Source: Actinobacteria bacterium HGW-Actinobacteria-4 (GTDB lineage Bacteria > Actinomycetota > Actinomycetes > Actinomycetales > Demequinaceae). From it: a DNA stretch of 64,000 nt. This document shows positions 17,284 to 25,137 of this stretch, piece by piece. The stretch is from assembly GCA_002841315.1 (NCBI GenBank), contig PHEW01000001.1, forward strand, positions 248,001 to 312,000, given 5' to 3'. Below the pieces are notes generated by a model, which made no database searches, was not told where the DNA came from, and was given only the letters and a program-made list of their open reading frames with translations. How positions within the stretch are numbered: the stretch's first letter is position 1; each line of letters starts with the position of its first letter. The translations under genes and the position numbers were made by a program.

Positions 17284-17319
17284 CCTAACGTTGTTAGCAA
17301 AACATCGTTAGGCTACTGT
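17284..17319 (+). promoter_or_regulatory. TetR operator overlapping the tetR promoter
   Basis: CCTAACGTTGTT (17284-17295) is the inverted repeat, at 11 of 12 positions, of AACATCGTTAGG (17301-17312), with a 5-bp centre. Inside it TTGTTA (17291-17296) forms a -35 box, 17 bp before the -10 box TACTGT (17314-17319), which ends 7 nt before the tetR ATG. The arrangement indicates autorepression and control of the divergent membrane protein. Confidence 0.75.
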
Positions 17320-17326
17320 TGTCAAG

Positions 17327-17929
17327 ATGGGAAGGCCACAACTTTACGACGGCGCTCTGCGCGAGCAGTTGCTTACCCGGGCCGGCGAGCAGGTGTTCCG
17401 CCACGGCATCGCCAGTCTGAACCTGCGTTCCCTCGCGGCCGACTCTCGCACCACCACCGCCGCCATCTACAGTCTGTTCGGGAGCAAGGCCCGCTTGGTG
17501 GCCGCGCTTTACAAGCGCGCGGTCGAGGGCTTCTCCGCGCATCTCGCGGCGGTCCCCACCACCGATGACCCCGCCGAGGACATCGTGCAACTGGGGCTCG
17601 CGTACCGAGCCAGCGCCATGGCCGATCCCCACGGGTACCGGATCATGTTTGGCGACGAGGCCGACCCCCGCGGTATTGACCGTGCTGTCGCCCTCGAGGG
17701 CGCTGAGACCTTCACGCCACTGCTCGACGCGGTGAAGCGGGGGGTCGCCGCAGGGCAGTTCCCTCGCGGCGTGCCTCCGGAGGCGATGGCGGTGGCATTG
17801 TGGGCGAACGTGCACGGCCTGGTCACCGTTGAACTGGGCAAGTTCTTGCCGCGCCAAGCGCGGGACGTGACCGCGCTGATCGAGCCCGCCCTGCGCGCCA
17901 ACGTGCGCGGGTGGCGCGCTGACCTCTAG
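17327..17929 (+). CDS. TetR-family transcriptional regulator
   Basis: One-component repressor of 200 residues. The N-terminal helix-turn-helix spans residues 10-57, with recognition region LAADSRTTTAAIYSLFGSKA, and the C-terminal half is a TetR_C-type ligand domain (WHG-like). There is no ribosome binding site; the -10 box lies 7 nt before the ATG, which suggests a leaderless transcript. The 29-bp palindrome in the promoter and the divergent membrane protein gene suggest the pair form a small inducible module. The effector is unknown. Confidence 0.88.
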   Translation: MGRPQLYDGALREQLLTRAGEQVFRHGIASLNLRSLAADSRTTTAAIYSLFGSKARLVAALYKRAVEGFSAHLAAVPTTDDPAEDIVQLGLAYRASAMADPHGYRIMFGDEADPRGIDRAVALEGAETFTPLLDAVKRGVAAGQFPRGVPPEAMAVALWANVHGLVTVELGKFLPRQARDVTALIEPALRANVRGWRADL

Positions 17930-18002
17930 ACGGGCCGGGCCCCGCGTACTGGTGCCACGATCCACCCGACTGGACCTCTAGACTGCGCGTAGCATCGGCC
18001 GT

Positions 18003-18707
18003 ATGCGCACCTCTCCCCGAGCCCTTGGCCTGCTGGGCGGCATCACCTGGCATTCGTCCGTTGAGTTCGAGCGGGCGCTCAACGAGGGCGTCAATAGGGC
18101 GCTGGGCGGTAGTTCCAGTGCGGACCTCTACGTGCGGTCCTACAACTTCGAGTGGATCGCAGGCATGCAGACGGCCGGCGATTGGGACGGGTTGGGCAAG
18201 CAGTTTGGGGCGGACGCGCGCGCGCTCCAGGATGCTGGCGCGGAGGGCATCCTGATCTGTGCGAACACCATGCACAAGATCGCGCCAGCGGTCGAGGCCG
18301 CGATCGACGTGCCGCTGATACACATGTTGGACGCCACCGCGGATGCGATAGTCGCGGCAGGGCTCGATACGGTGGCGCTGTTAGGCACCGGGTACACCAT
18401 GCGCGAGCCGTTCTACCGCGACCACATGGCCGCGCGTGGAATCACCACCATCGCGCCTGCGGAGCCTGCACTGAGCGAACTCCACGAGCTGATCTACGGC
18501 AGCCTCGCCAAGGGCATCATCCCGCCGGGCTCGCGTGAGCAGGTGCTGGACACGTTGGCACCGTTGCTCGACGCGGGGGCGCAGGGAATGATCTCGGGGT
18601 GCACCGAGATTCCCATGGTGGTGACCGCGGGAGACGTGGATGTGCCGTACTTCGACTCCGTGGGGCTACACGTGGCGGCCGCGCTGAAGTTCGCCCTCGC
18701 GGACTGA
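18003..18707 (+). CDS. Aspartate/glutamate racemase-family protein (YgeA-like)
   Basis: Amino-acid racemase fold of 234 residues with the glycine-rich start LGLLGGITW and the two catalytic regions ICANTMH (84-90) and SGCTEI (198-203). The second catalytic cysteine, C200, is present, but the first catalytic position, normally Cys or Thr before NT, is Ala87, with a cysteine one residue earlier. Activity on amino acids is therefore not certain. A TAGCAT box at 17990-17995 ends 7 nt before the ATG, with no ribosome binding site, so the message is probably leaderless. Confidence 0.82.
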   Translation: MRTSPRALGLLGGITWHSSVEFERALNEGVNRALGGSSSADLYVRSYNFEWIAGMQTAGDWDGLGKQFGADARALQDAGAEGILICANTMHKIAPAVEAAIDVPLIHMLDATADAIVAAGLDTVALLGTGYTMREPFYRDHMAARGITTIAPAEPALSELHELIYGSLAKGIIPPGSREQVLDTLAPLLDAGAQGMISGCTEIPMVVTAGDVDVPYFDSVGLHVAAALKFALAD

Positions 18708-18718
18708 CCGCCCCCCGC

Positions 18719-18798
18719 CCGACCCGCACGCCCCCCCCCCGGCGCCCCCACCTCTCGGAGCCCCGCACCCGCCCGCACCTCTCGGAGCCCCGCACCCG
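18719..18798. repeat. C-rich intergenic stretch with 23-bp direct repeat
   Basis: The 180-bp gap between two plus-strand genes contains a run of ten C (18731-18740) and two perfect 23-bp copies beginning CACCTCTCGGAG (18749-18771 and 18776-18798), 27 bp apart. I see no gene or promoter in the repeats. They could arise by slippage. Confidence 0.7.
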
Positions 18799-18887
18799 GC
18801 GACCGCCCAAGGTGGCGCTCATGGTCGGTTCCAGCACATCTGCGCATCCTGTGTGGCGCCCATGGTCGCTTTGCCTACAGTGGAGAG

Positions 18888-19817
18888 ATGGACCTCTCCG
18901 TGTTCGATCGCGACAACCTCGCCGCGTGGTGCTTTGTGCCCTACGACTCCGTGGAGCGCAACCCAGTCCAGCGCGCGGAAATGCTCAATCGCCTAGGGCT
19001 GACCAAAGCAGTCTGGGACTGGCGGCCGGAACACGTGCCCGCCTATGGAGCGCACCTGGAGGCCTTCGCGCAACACGGCATCGAGCTCACCGGCCTGTGG
19101 GCACCTCACGTGCTCCCCACCGAAGGGGACGGCGGCGAGGGCACCATCCAGCCTGACCTCCGCGAGCTCATCGAGGAGTCGGCAGCAAGAGACCTCAAGC
19201 CGCAGCTGTGGGCGTGCCTCGAGTTCGGCCCGCCCGGCCCGGCCAACCCGCTCGCCGCCCAGACCCAACGCGCCATGGTGGACCGCGTCGCCGATCACCT
19301 GGCTCCCCTCGCTGAGCTCGCACGCGCACACGGCATGACGGTGGCGCTCTACAACCACCTGGGGTGGTTCGGCGAGCCAGCGAATCAGCTCGCAGTCCTT
19401 GAGCACCTTGCGAAGGGTGGTCTCGCCAACATCGGGCTGGCCTATCAGCAGCACCACGGCCACGCCCACACCGCCCAGTTCAAGTCACTGCTCGCAACCA
19501 TGGCTCCGCACCTCGTTGCCCTAGGCCTCAACGGCATGGTCCGCGACCCCGCGGGCGGCACGCGCAAGATCCACCCACTAGGTCACGGCGAGTTGGACTT
19601 GGGGCTGGCACGCATCATCGCGGAGTCAGGCTGGCATGGCACCGTCACTGTGCTCTGTCACACCATGGACGATGCCGAGCAGCGGCTTCTCGACAACCTC
19701 GAGGGGCTGGCGTGGATGGTCGACACCCTCAGTGCCGAGTCCACTGACCCGTCCGGCGAACCAGTGCCCACAGGCCCTCCAGCGCCGCGCATCCCAGAAC
19801 CCGTCTGGCCTCACTAG
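18888..19817 (+). CDS. Xylose isomerase-like TIM-barrel protein
   Basis: A 309-residue protein resembling AP-endonuclease-2/sugar-isomerase TIM barrels: YNHLGWFGEPAN has the typical barrel-strand acidic neighbourhood, followed by NIGLAYQQHHGHA with clustered histidines and CHTMDDAEQ near the end. Substrate and reaction are unknown; hydroxypyruvate isomerase- or sugar-epimerase-like chemistry is possible. A TACAGT box ends 6 nt before the ATG, suggesting a leaderless mRNA. The C terminus is a proline-rich tail of about 20 residues. No obvious operon partners. Confidence 0.72.
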   Translation: MDLSVFDRDNLAAWCFVPYDSVERNPVQRAEMLNRLGLTKAVWDWRPEHVPAYGAHLEAFAQHGIELTGLWAPHVLPTEGDGGEGTIQPDLRELIEESAARDLKPQLWACLEFGPPGPANPLAAQTQRAMVDRVADHLAPLAELARAHGMTVALYNHLGWFGEPANQLAVLEHLAKGGLANIGLAYQQHHGHAHTAQFKSLLATMAPHLVALGLNGMVRDPAGGTRKIHPLGHGELDLGLARIIAESGWHGTVTVLCHTMDDAEQRLLDNLEGLAWMVDTLSAESTDPSGEPVPTGPPAPRIPEPVWPH

Positions 19818-19825
19818 CCGGCGGG

Positions 19826-20809
19826 CTACCAACCGATGGTGTCCAGCAACTCCTCCGCCGTCTGCTTGGCGTCGCGACCCTCGTTGGTGACCACAGCATC
19901 GTCCAAATCCAGGCTGTTGAGCGAGTCTTCAAGCTCCACGGTTCGCGCGAATCCCCACTCCTGCCAATAGCCCTCCGGTTCGCGGTGCTTGATGCGCGCC
20001 ATCCGCGTGGCCTCCGAGGCCGTGACCCTCACAATGGTCACCTCCGCAGGCCCGCCCGGTCCAGTTAGCGCGTCGATGTACCTGCCGCGGTCGGCCTCGT
20101 CTTCCACCACGCGCGGGATGATCATGCATCCGAACCCCCGACGCCGATACACCGGTGCAACTGCCGCAAGGTTCTCGAAGAACAGCGATTGGTTGAAGGG
20201 GTCGTCCGGGTGGGTGGGCTCCGCTTGGCACAGCGCGTCGCCATCGATGGAGCCGTGGCGCACGCCCCGCTCCTTGAGGATGTCGCCTACCTGCCAACCA
20301 ACGGAGGTCTTCCCCGCACCGATAGTTCCGTTCACGACAAGCACCCGCGTGGGCAGCTCACGCGCAAAGCAGATCGAGTTGGGCTCGCCCTTGTATGCGC
20401 CAAAGTTGGGGATGCGGTGGTAGCCGATGCGTGCGTAGAGCGCGAGCGCTTCAGGTTGCTCAGTACCCGTCTCCAACACGAGCGTGGTTGCACCCGCCTT
20501 GCGCGCGGCAGCCTCGATAGCGCCCATCAGCACGCGCGAGTGCCCGTGCCCTCGATGCTCCGGCAACACGAACAGCCGCTTGATCTCCGCGGAGCCCGCG
20601 CCCGTGCCGTACGGGCTCCAGCGGAGCAGAGCAGTGGCGATGGGAGCGCCGTCGGCATGGTTACCCACCAGCGAGACGATCACCCCTGCCGGATCAATCC
20701 CCGGTTCCAGGTCGGGCTCGCCGTAGCGTTCCAAGAGTTCGGTCTGCTGGGCGGCCCACAGTGCGCGAGCGTCGGCGTCATCAAAGGCAACCTGCCGCAC
20801 GGTGATCAT
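19826..20809 (-). CDS. GNAT acetyltransferase fused to a P-loop kinase-like ATPase
   Basis: Two-domain protein of 327 residues. Residues 1-150 form a GNAT N-acetyltransferase with the acetyl-CoA loop LPEHRGHGHSRVL and the C-terminal ALYARIGYHRIPNFG. Residues 155-327 form an AAA/zeta-toxin or nucleoside-kinase-like P-loop domain with Walker A GTIGAGKTS, a DGDAL motif and a lid-like region MARIKHREPEGY. The junction is direct, so both activities are covalently linked. The joint function is unknown; linked acetylation and phosphorylation of a small molecule is one guess. Confidence 0.82.
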   Translation of the reverse strand: MITVRQVAFDDADARALWAAQQTELLERYGEPDLEPGIDPAGVIVSLVGNHADGAPIATALLRWSPYGTGAGSAEIKRLFVLPEHRGHGHSRVLMGAIEAAARKAGATTLVLETGTEQPEALALYARIGYHRIPNFGAYKGEPNSICFARELPTRVLVVNGTIGAGKTSVGWQVGDILKERGVRHGSIDGDALCQAEPTHPDDPFNQSLFFENLAAVAPVYRRRGFGCMIIPRVVEDEADRGRYIDALTGPGGPAEVTIVRVTASEATRMARIKHREPEGYWQEWGFARTVELEDSLNSLDLDDAVVTNEGRDAKQTAEELLDTIGW

Positions 20810-20905
20810 GGAATCAGCGTAGGGCCGATGCTGCGGCCGGGGAATGACCGACGCCCGGCCCAGCGTTGTGAGAAAGTAGTAGACACGTCAACGAAAGGCT
20901 TTCGA

Positions 20906-21946
20906 GTGAAGAACTTCGGGTTCCTGTCCTTTGGGCATTGGAGCGGAGCACCCGGCTCCGCGCACCGCAACGCGGGCGAGTCCATCAGGGGACACATCGA
21001 CCTGGCAGTCGCGGCCGAAGAGGCGGGGCTCGACGGTGCGTGGATCCGAGTGCACCACTTCGAGCAGAACCTCTCGAGCCCGTTCGCGCTGCTGGCCGCC
21101 ATGGGTGCGCGCACCTCGCGTATCGAGCTCGGCACCGGCGTGATCAACATGCGCTACGAGAACCCGCTCTACATGGCCGAGCTCGCGGCGACCGCTGACC
21201 TGGTCTCGGCAGGCAGGCTCCAGCTGGGCCTGAGCCGCGGCTCACCCGAGGTCGTGGCCGACGGCCCCGGTGCCTTTGGCTTCCCGCTGCCTGCGGGCAA
21301 GCAGCCTGTTGAGGACGCCGCCGAGCGCATTGCTCAGTTCCGCCACGCGATCGCGGGCAACGGAGTGGCGAAGCCGCATGAGAGCCCCTACGGTCACGCC
21401 CCGCGCTTAGTCGACGGCCTGCTACCCATCCAGCCGCAGTCCCCCGGGCTGGCCGAGCGCATCTGGTACGGCGCGGGCGGCATCGACAGTGCCAAGCGCG
21501 TGGGCGAACTGGGCATGCACCTGATGTCCTCGACCCTGGTGCTCGAGGCCACGGGCGAGCCGTTCGGCACGGTGCAGTCGCGTCAGATCGAAGCGTTCCG
21601 CGAGTCGTGGCGAGAAGCGGGTCACGAGGGCGAGGCCCGTGTGTCGGTGTCGCGCTCCATCATGCCCATCGTCGACGACGTCACCCGCACGTACTTTGGG
21701 GGCGTGGCCGCTCAGGACGCGATAGGAGCCAACCAGGACCAGATCGGGATCATCGACAACACGCGGGCCACGTTCGGTAAGACCTACGTGGGCGAACCCG
21801 AGAAGATCATCGCCGAACTACGCGAAGACGAGGGCGTGATGGCCGCGGACACAGTCTTGGTGACGATCCCCAGCCAGCTGGGGCTCGACATTAACCGGAT
21901 CACGTTCGAGGCGCTTGCGGCGATCCGCGACGAGCTGGGCGACTAG
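20906..21946 (+). CDS. LLM-class flavin-dependent monooxygenase
   Basis: Luciferase-like oxidoreductase, 346 residues, using reduced flavin. The N-terminal strand NFGFLSFGHW, AEEAGLDGAWIRVHHF, and LSRGSPEV are typical of the bacterial luciferase family. The start is the GTG at 20906 with GAAAGG about 8 nt upstream; a longer open frame from 20189 is antisense to the GNAT gene and not coding. Substrate unknown; it is probably monocistronic and diverges from the GNAT-kinase gene. Confidence 0.85.
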   Translation: MKNFGFLSFGHWSGAPGSAHRNAGESIRGHIDLAVAAEEAGLDGAWIRVHHFEQNLSSPFALLAAMGARTSRIELGTGVINMRYENPLYMAELAATADLVSAGRLQLGLSRGSPEVVADGPGAFGFPLPAGKQPVEDAAERIAQFRHAIAGNGVAKPHESPYGHAPRLVDGLLPIQPQSPGLAERIWYGAGGIDSAKRVGELGMHLMSSTLVLEATGEPFGTVQSRQIEAFRESWREAGHEGEARVSVSRSIMPIVDDVTRTYFGGVAAQDAIGANQDQIGIIDNTRATFGKTYVGEPEKIIAELREDEGVMAADTVLVTIPSQLGLDINRITFEALAAIRDELGD

Positions 21947-21975
21947 CGGCGCCTCACTCCGACCGTCCGCGCGCG

Positions 21976-22680
21976 CTACGCCTTGGCGAGTAGCGCACTC
22001 AGCGCCGAGGTGAAGAACCCGAGCCCATCCGTGCCGCTGCGACCAGCGTCGACAGAGTCCGGTCCGTACCCGCGCTCGACCGCGTGCTCGGGGTGCGGCA
22101 TCAGGCCCACCACGTTGCCGCGCTCGTTAGAAATGCCAGCGATGTCACGGCGCGACCCATTGGGGTTGACGTCCACGTACCTGAACACCACCCGGCCCTC
22201 GGCCTCGAGTGCATCGAGAGTGTGCTCGTCGGCTACGTACTGGCCGTCTTGGTTCTTGAGCGGGATCGTGATCTCCTGGCCGGCCTCAAAGTCTGAGGTC
22301 CACGCGGTCTCAGCGTTCTCGACGCGTAGCGTTTGGTCGCGGCACACAAAGTGAAGGTGGTTGTTCTTGATCATTGACCCGGGCAGCAGGTGCACCTCCG
22401 TCAGCACCTGGAAGCCGTTGCAGATCCCGAGCACCGGCATTCCGCCGCGAGCTGCATCCACCACGGCGTCCATGATCGGCGCAAAACGAGAAATCGCACC
22501 CGCACGCAGGTAGTCACCGTAACTGAAGCCGCCGGGCAAGACCACTGCGTCGACGTCACGGAGGCCAGCGTCGGCGTGCCACAGTGACACCGCCTCACCG
22601 CCAGCCAGACGCACCGCGCGCGCCGCGTCACGGTCATCGAGCGACCCCGGGAAGGTCACCACTCCAATGCGTGCGCTCAC
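21976..22680 (-). CDS. purQ: Phosphoribosylformylglycinamidine synthase, glutaminase subunit
   Basis: Supplies ammonia from glutamine for the fourth step of purine synthesis. The 234-residue class I glutamine amidotransferase contains the nucleophile in LGICNGFQ, the early [13 protein letters not shown] block and the catalytic His-Glu in [13 protein letters not shown] overlap with purS shows a joint operon. The catalytic subunit purL is not next to it and must lie elsewhere. Confidence 0.96.
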   Translation of the reverse strand: MSARIGVVTFPGSLDDRDAARAVRLAGGEAVSLWHADAGLRDVDAVVLPGGFSYGDYLRAGAISRFAPIMDAVVDAARGGMPVLGICNGFQVLTEVHLLPGSMIKNNHLHFVCRDQTLRVENAETAWTSDFEAGQEITIPLKNQDGQYVADEHTLDALEAEGRVVFRYVDVNPNGSRRDIAGISNERGNVVGLMPHPEHAVERGYGPDSVDAGRSGTDGLGFFTSALSALLAKA

Positions 22681-22931
22681 GCGGTCTCCTCGACAGCAAC
22701 GTTCACGACGTCTTCGATCACGGGGTTGCTCAGCATGGTCTCCGCAGCCTTGCGCGCCTGATCCAAAATCTCAGGAGTCACTTCACCGTCCACAGTGAGC
22801 TCAAAACGCTTGCCCTGCCGCACCTGCGAGAAGCCATCGAATCCCAGGCGGGGCAACGCGGCGCCCACGGCCTTGCCCTGGGGGTCAAGAATCTCGGGCT
22901 TGGGCATGACGTCTACGACGATGATTGGCAT
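22677..22931 (-). CDS. purS: Phosphoribosylformylglycinamidine synthase subunit PurS
   Basis: Small dimeric bridge of the PurLQS complex that channels ammonia between PurQ and PurL. The 84-residue length and the [18 protein letters not shown] and [11 protein letters not shown] stretches are standard. On the minus strand the -10-like TAGAAT (22938-22943) ends 6 nt before the ATG, with no ribosome binding site, so translation is probably leaderless. Confidence 0.95.
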   Translation of the reverse strand: MPIIVVDVMPKPEILDPQGKAVGAALPRLGFDGFSQVRQGKRFELTVDGEVTPEILDQARKAAETMLSNPVIEDVVNVAVEETA

Positions 22932-23020
22932 GCGAACATTCTACCGGCTGGTGTTCCGCTTCCATGGCTCCCCGCCACGCCTGAGCGACATCAGGAGGCG
23001 GCCTTGTCTACTCTGGTGAC

Positions 23021-23389
23021 ATGGCCGCAACGTTGCGCATTGAACTGTTCCCCACGAGCCTCGCGGCCTCGGTGACGTTCTACTCAACGGTGTTGCAGTT
23101 TGAGGTCGTGAAGGACGACCGACCCCACGGCGGCGACTACGTCGCGGTTGGCAGGGACGGCGTGCGCATTGGTCTGGGGCGGCGCCCCGCAGCCACCGCG
23201 ACAGACCGCCAACCAGCCACCGCGGTGGAAATCGTAATCGAAGTGGACGACGTCGAAGCCGAACGCGACCACGTACTCGCCGCCGGGTGGAAACTTGACG
23301 CCGATCTTGTTGCACGCCCCTGGGGTGTTACTGACTTCCGAATCCTCGACCCCGACGGCTACTACCTGCGCATCACGGAACGCCACTAG
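23021..23389 (+). CDS. VOC-superfamily (glyoxalase/bleomycin-resistance-like) protein
   Basis: A 122-residue single vicinal-oxygen-chelate domain with paired beta-alpha-beta-beta-beta modules: FPTSLAASVTFYSTVLQFEV in the first half and WGVTDFRILDPDGYYLRI in the second. Such proteins are metal-dependent lyases, dioxygenases or drug-binding proteins; nothing here selects one. TACTCT at 23009-23014 lies 6 nt before the ATG, so the message may be leaderless. Confidence 0.85.
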   Translation: MAATLRIELFPTSLAASVTFYSTVLQFEVVKDDRPHGGDYVAVGRDGVRIGLGRRPAATATDRQPATAVEIVIEVDDVEAERDHVLAAGWKLDADLVARPWGVTDFRILDPDGYYLRITERH

Positions 23390-23404
23390 CCAGGCCTGAT
23401 CGCG

Positions 23405-23551
23405 TCAACACACCCAGCCGTATTCGTGGCGCTCCGTGGTGAGCCAAGTGCTGAGGTTGCCGCTGTTGGAGCGGAAGTACGCGAAGCCGTTCTCGTAGAC
23501 CACCAACGTGCCAACATCGTCTCCGGGCCCTGGAGCCGCAACCCGCGACAC
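23405..23551 (-). CDS. Small hypothetical protein downstream of uridine kinase
   Basis: A 48-codon frame with a GTG start at 23551 encodes a protein with a globular-looking composition (TLVVYENGFAYFRSNSGN, then a Trp- and Tyr-containing end closing with WVC). It lies 15 nt after the uridine kinase stop and in the same frame. The other frames here give arginine-rich, shadow-like translations, whereas this one is balanced, which is the main support. The ribosome-binding sequence is weak. It may be a separate small gene, or the remnant of a longer C-terminal extension of the kinase. Confidence 0.45.
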   Translation of the reverse strand: MSRVAAPGPGDDVGTLVVYENGFAYFRSNSGNLSTWLTTERHEYGWVC

Positions 23552-23566
23552 TCTGACCGTTGGGTC

Positions 23567-24229
23567 TCACGCACCACGAACGATGCGCGGGTGCTCCACC
23601 GTCGAGTTGTCGAGCACCACGTCCGCACTCTGATCAGGGCGATGCGTCGAGAGGTAATAGCGCTGGACCCCGTAGTAGCGGGCGTTGTCGGGATGCGTGG
23701 GATCGGCAGCCACATGATCGCGTGCCGCCATGCGCCGGTACGCCTCATCGAAGCCCACCGACACAAAGATCACGAAGTCCCAATACGCGCGCAGCTCGGG
23801 ACGTTGCGCGAGCACCCCATCCACGAGCACCACCTCGTCACCCTGAGCCAACTGCCACGGCTCGTCATCAAGCGATTGGTCGGTCGCGAGGTCGTGACAC
23901 CGCGGCCGGAATCGCAGGTCCCCTCCGGGTCCCAGCGGCACCAACAGGTCCGACGTCAAGCGCTCAAGGTTGAAGGCGTGGTGCCAGTAGCCCTTCCAAT
24001 CCGTATGTCCGTCCTTGCGGCGCACCGCGCGCGGATGGTGGAAGTCGTCAATGCTGGCCTCCACCACGGCTTGGCCCTGATCTCGCAGCACCTGAGCCAG
24101 CTCGCCGCGCAACGTGGTCTTGCCTGCCGCGTCGATGCCGTCAATGGCGACGCGCAATGGATGGCCGTTGCGCACTGGAGAGGGAATCGCCTTCGCGATC
24201 GCCGCAACAATCTCTGCCCGCGCGCTCAA
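23567..24229 (-). CDS. Uridine kinase-like nucleoside kinase
   Basis: P-loop kinase of 220 residues that probably phosphorylates uridine or a related nucleoside. It has Walker A GIDAAGKTT, the substrate-binding SIDDFHHPR, and the lid-region arginines in RRMAARDHV followed by the YYGVQRYYL stretch. It is 12 nt upstream of the purC stop on the same strand but has no other nucleoside genes. Uridine kinase is the usual annotation for this group although the true substrate is rarely tested. Confidence 0.8.
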   Translation of the reverse strand: MSARAEIVAAIAKAIPSPVRNGHPLRVAIDGIDAAGKTTLRGELAQVLRDQGQAVVEASIDDFHHPRAVRRKDGHTDWKGYWHHAFNLERLTSDLLVPLGPGGDLRFRPRCHDLATDQSLDDEPWQLAQGDEVVLVDGVLAQRPELRAYWDFVIFVSVGFDEAYRRMAARDHVAADPTHPDNARYYGVQRYYLSTHRPDQSADVVLDNSTVEHPRIVRGA

Positions 24230-24241
24230 CGTCAGGTCCGG

Positions 24242-25135
24242 CTAGCTGATCGTGAGCCTGTCATACGCCTCAAGGTACCGCTGCCGGGTCTTGGCGACCA
24301 CAGCATCAGGCAAGGGCGGGGGTGGGGTGTCGCCTGTACGGTCCCAGCCGGACTCCGGCGAAGTCAGCCAATCGCGCACAAACTGCTTGTCGTAGCTGGG
24401 CTGCGCACGCCCGGGCTCCCACGAATCTGCGGGCCAGAACCGCGAGGAGTCCGGCGTCAGCACCTCGTCACCAATGACAATTCGCCCGGCGCCATCGCGC
24501 CCGAACTCGAACTTGGTGTCAGCAAGAATCACGCCACGCGTGGCCGCGATCTCGTGCGCCCGCGTATAGACCTTGAGGGTCAGGTCCCGCAACGCCTCAG
24601 CGTCATCGCGGCCGATGCTTTCCGCCACCGCGTCAAAACTCACGTTCTCGTCATGGTCGCCTAGGGCGGCCTTGGTGGCGGGGGTGAAGATCGGGGTGGG
24701 CAGCCGCGAGCCATCCTGGAGGCCTTCCGGCAGCGCCACTCCGCATACCTCGCCAGTGGAGCGATACTCCGCCAACCCGGATCCCGTCAGGTAGCCACGT
24801 GCCACGCACTCCACGGGGAACATGTCCAGCCGCTGGCAGACCATCGCACGCCCGGCAACCTCCGCAGGCACTTCCGCCTCCACGGTGTGATCGGGCACGA
24901 TGTCACGGATCTGATCGAACCACCACAAGGTGAGCGCGGTGAGGATCGCACCCTTACCGGGGATTTCGGTGGGCAGCACCCAGTCATAGGCGCTGATGCG
25001 GTCGGAGGCCACCACTAACACCACGTCGCCGCGCGGGTGCGGCGCCACGGGCTCGTAGAGGTCGCGGACCTTGCCAGAGTAGATGTGACGCCAGCCCGGC
25101 ACCACCGGAGCAACGGGCAACACGACCTCGCCCAC
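24242..25135 (-). CDS. purC: SAICAR synthetase
   Basis: ATP-dependent condensation of CAIR with aspartate in purine synthesis. The 297-residue protein has the family starts YSGKVRDLYE and VASDRISAYD, and PTEIPGKGAILTALTLWWF. The true start is the GTG at 25135, 2 nt after the purD stop; the longer frame reaching 25456 is antisense to nothing and has shadow-like composition. It is longer than the E. coli enzyme and of the fungal/actinobacterial type. Operon with purD. Confidence 0.95.
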   Translation of the reverse strand: MGEVVLPVAPVVPGWRHIYSGKVRDLYEPVAPHPRGDVVLVVASDRISAYDWVLPTEIPGKGAILTALTLWWFDQIRDIVPDHTVEAEVPAEVAGRAMVCQRLDMFPVECVARGYLTGSGLAEYRSTGEVCGVALPEGLQDGSRLPTPIFTPATKAALGDHDENVSFDAVAESIGRDDAEALRDLTLKVYTRAHEIAATRGVILADTKFEFGRDGAGRIVIGDEVLTPDSSRFWPADSWEPGRAQPSYDKQFVRDWLTSPESGWDRTGDTPPPPLPDAVVAKTRQRYLEAYDRLTIS

Positions 25136-25137
25136 GG

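Noticed and set aside
20189-20905. Long N-terminal extension of the flavin monooxygenase frame (585 codons)
   Set aside because: It is antisense to the GNAT-kinase gene, and the family start matches the GTG at 20906 with a ribosome binding site.
21976-22931. Absence of purL beside purQ and purS as a sign of gene loss
   Set aside because: purL is often encoded elsewhere, and this window cannot show its absence from the genome.
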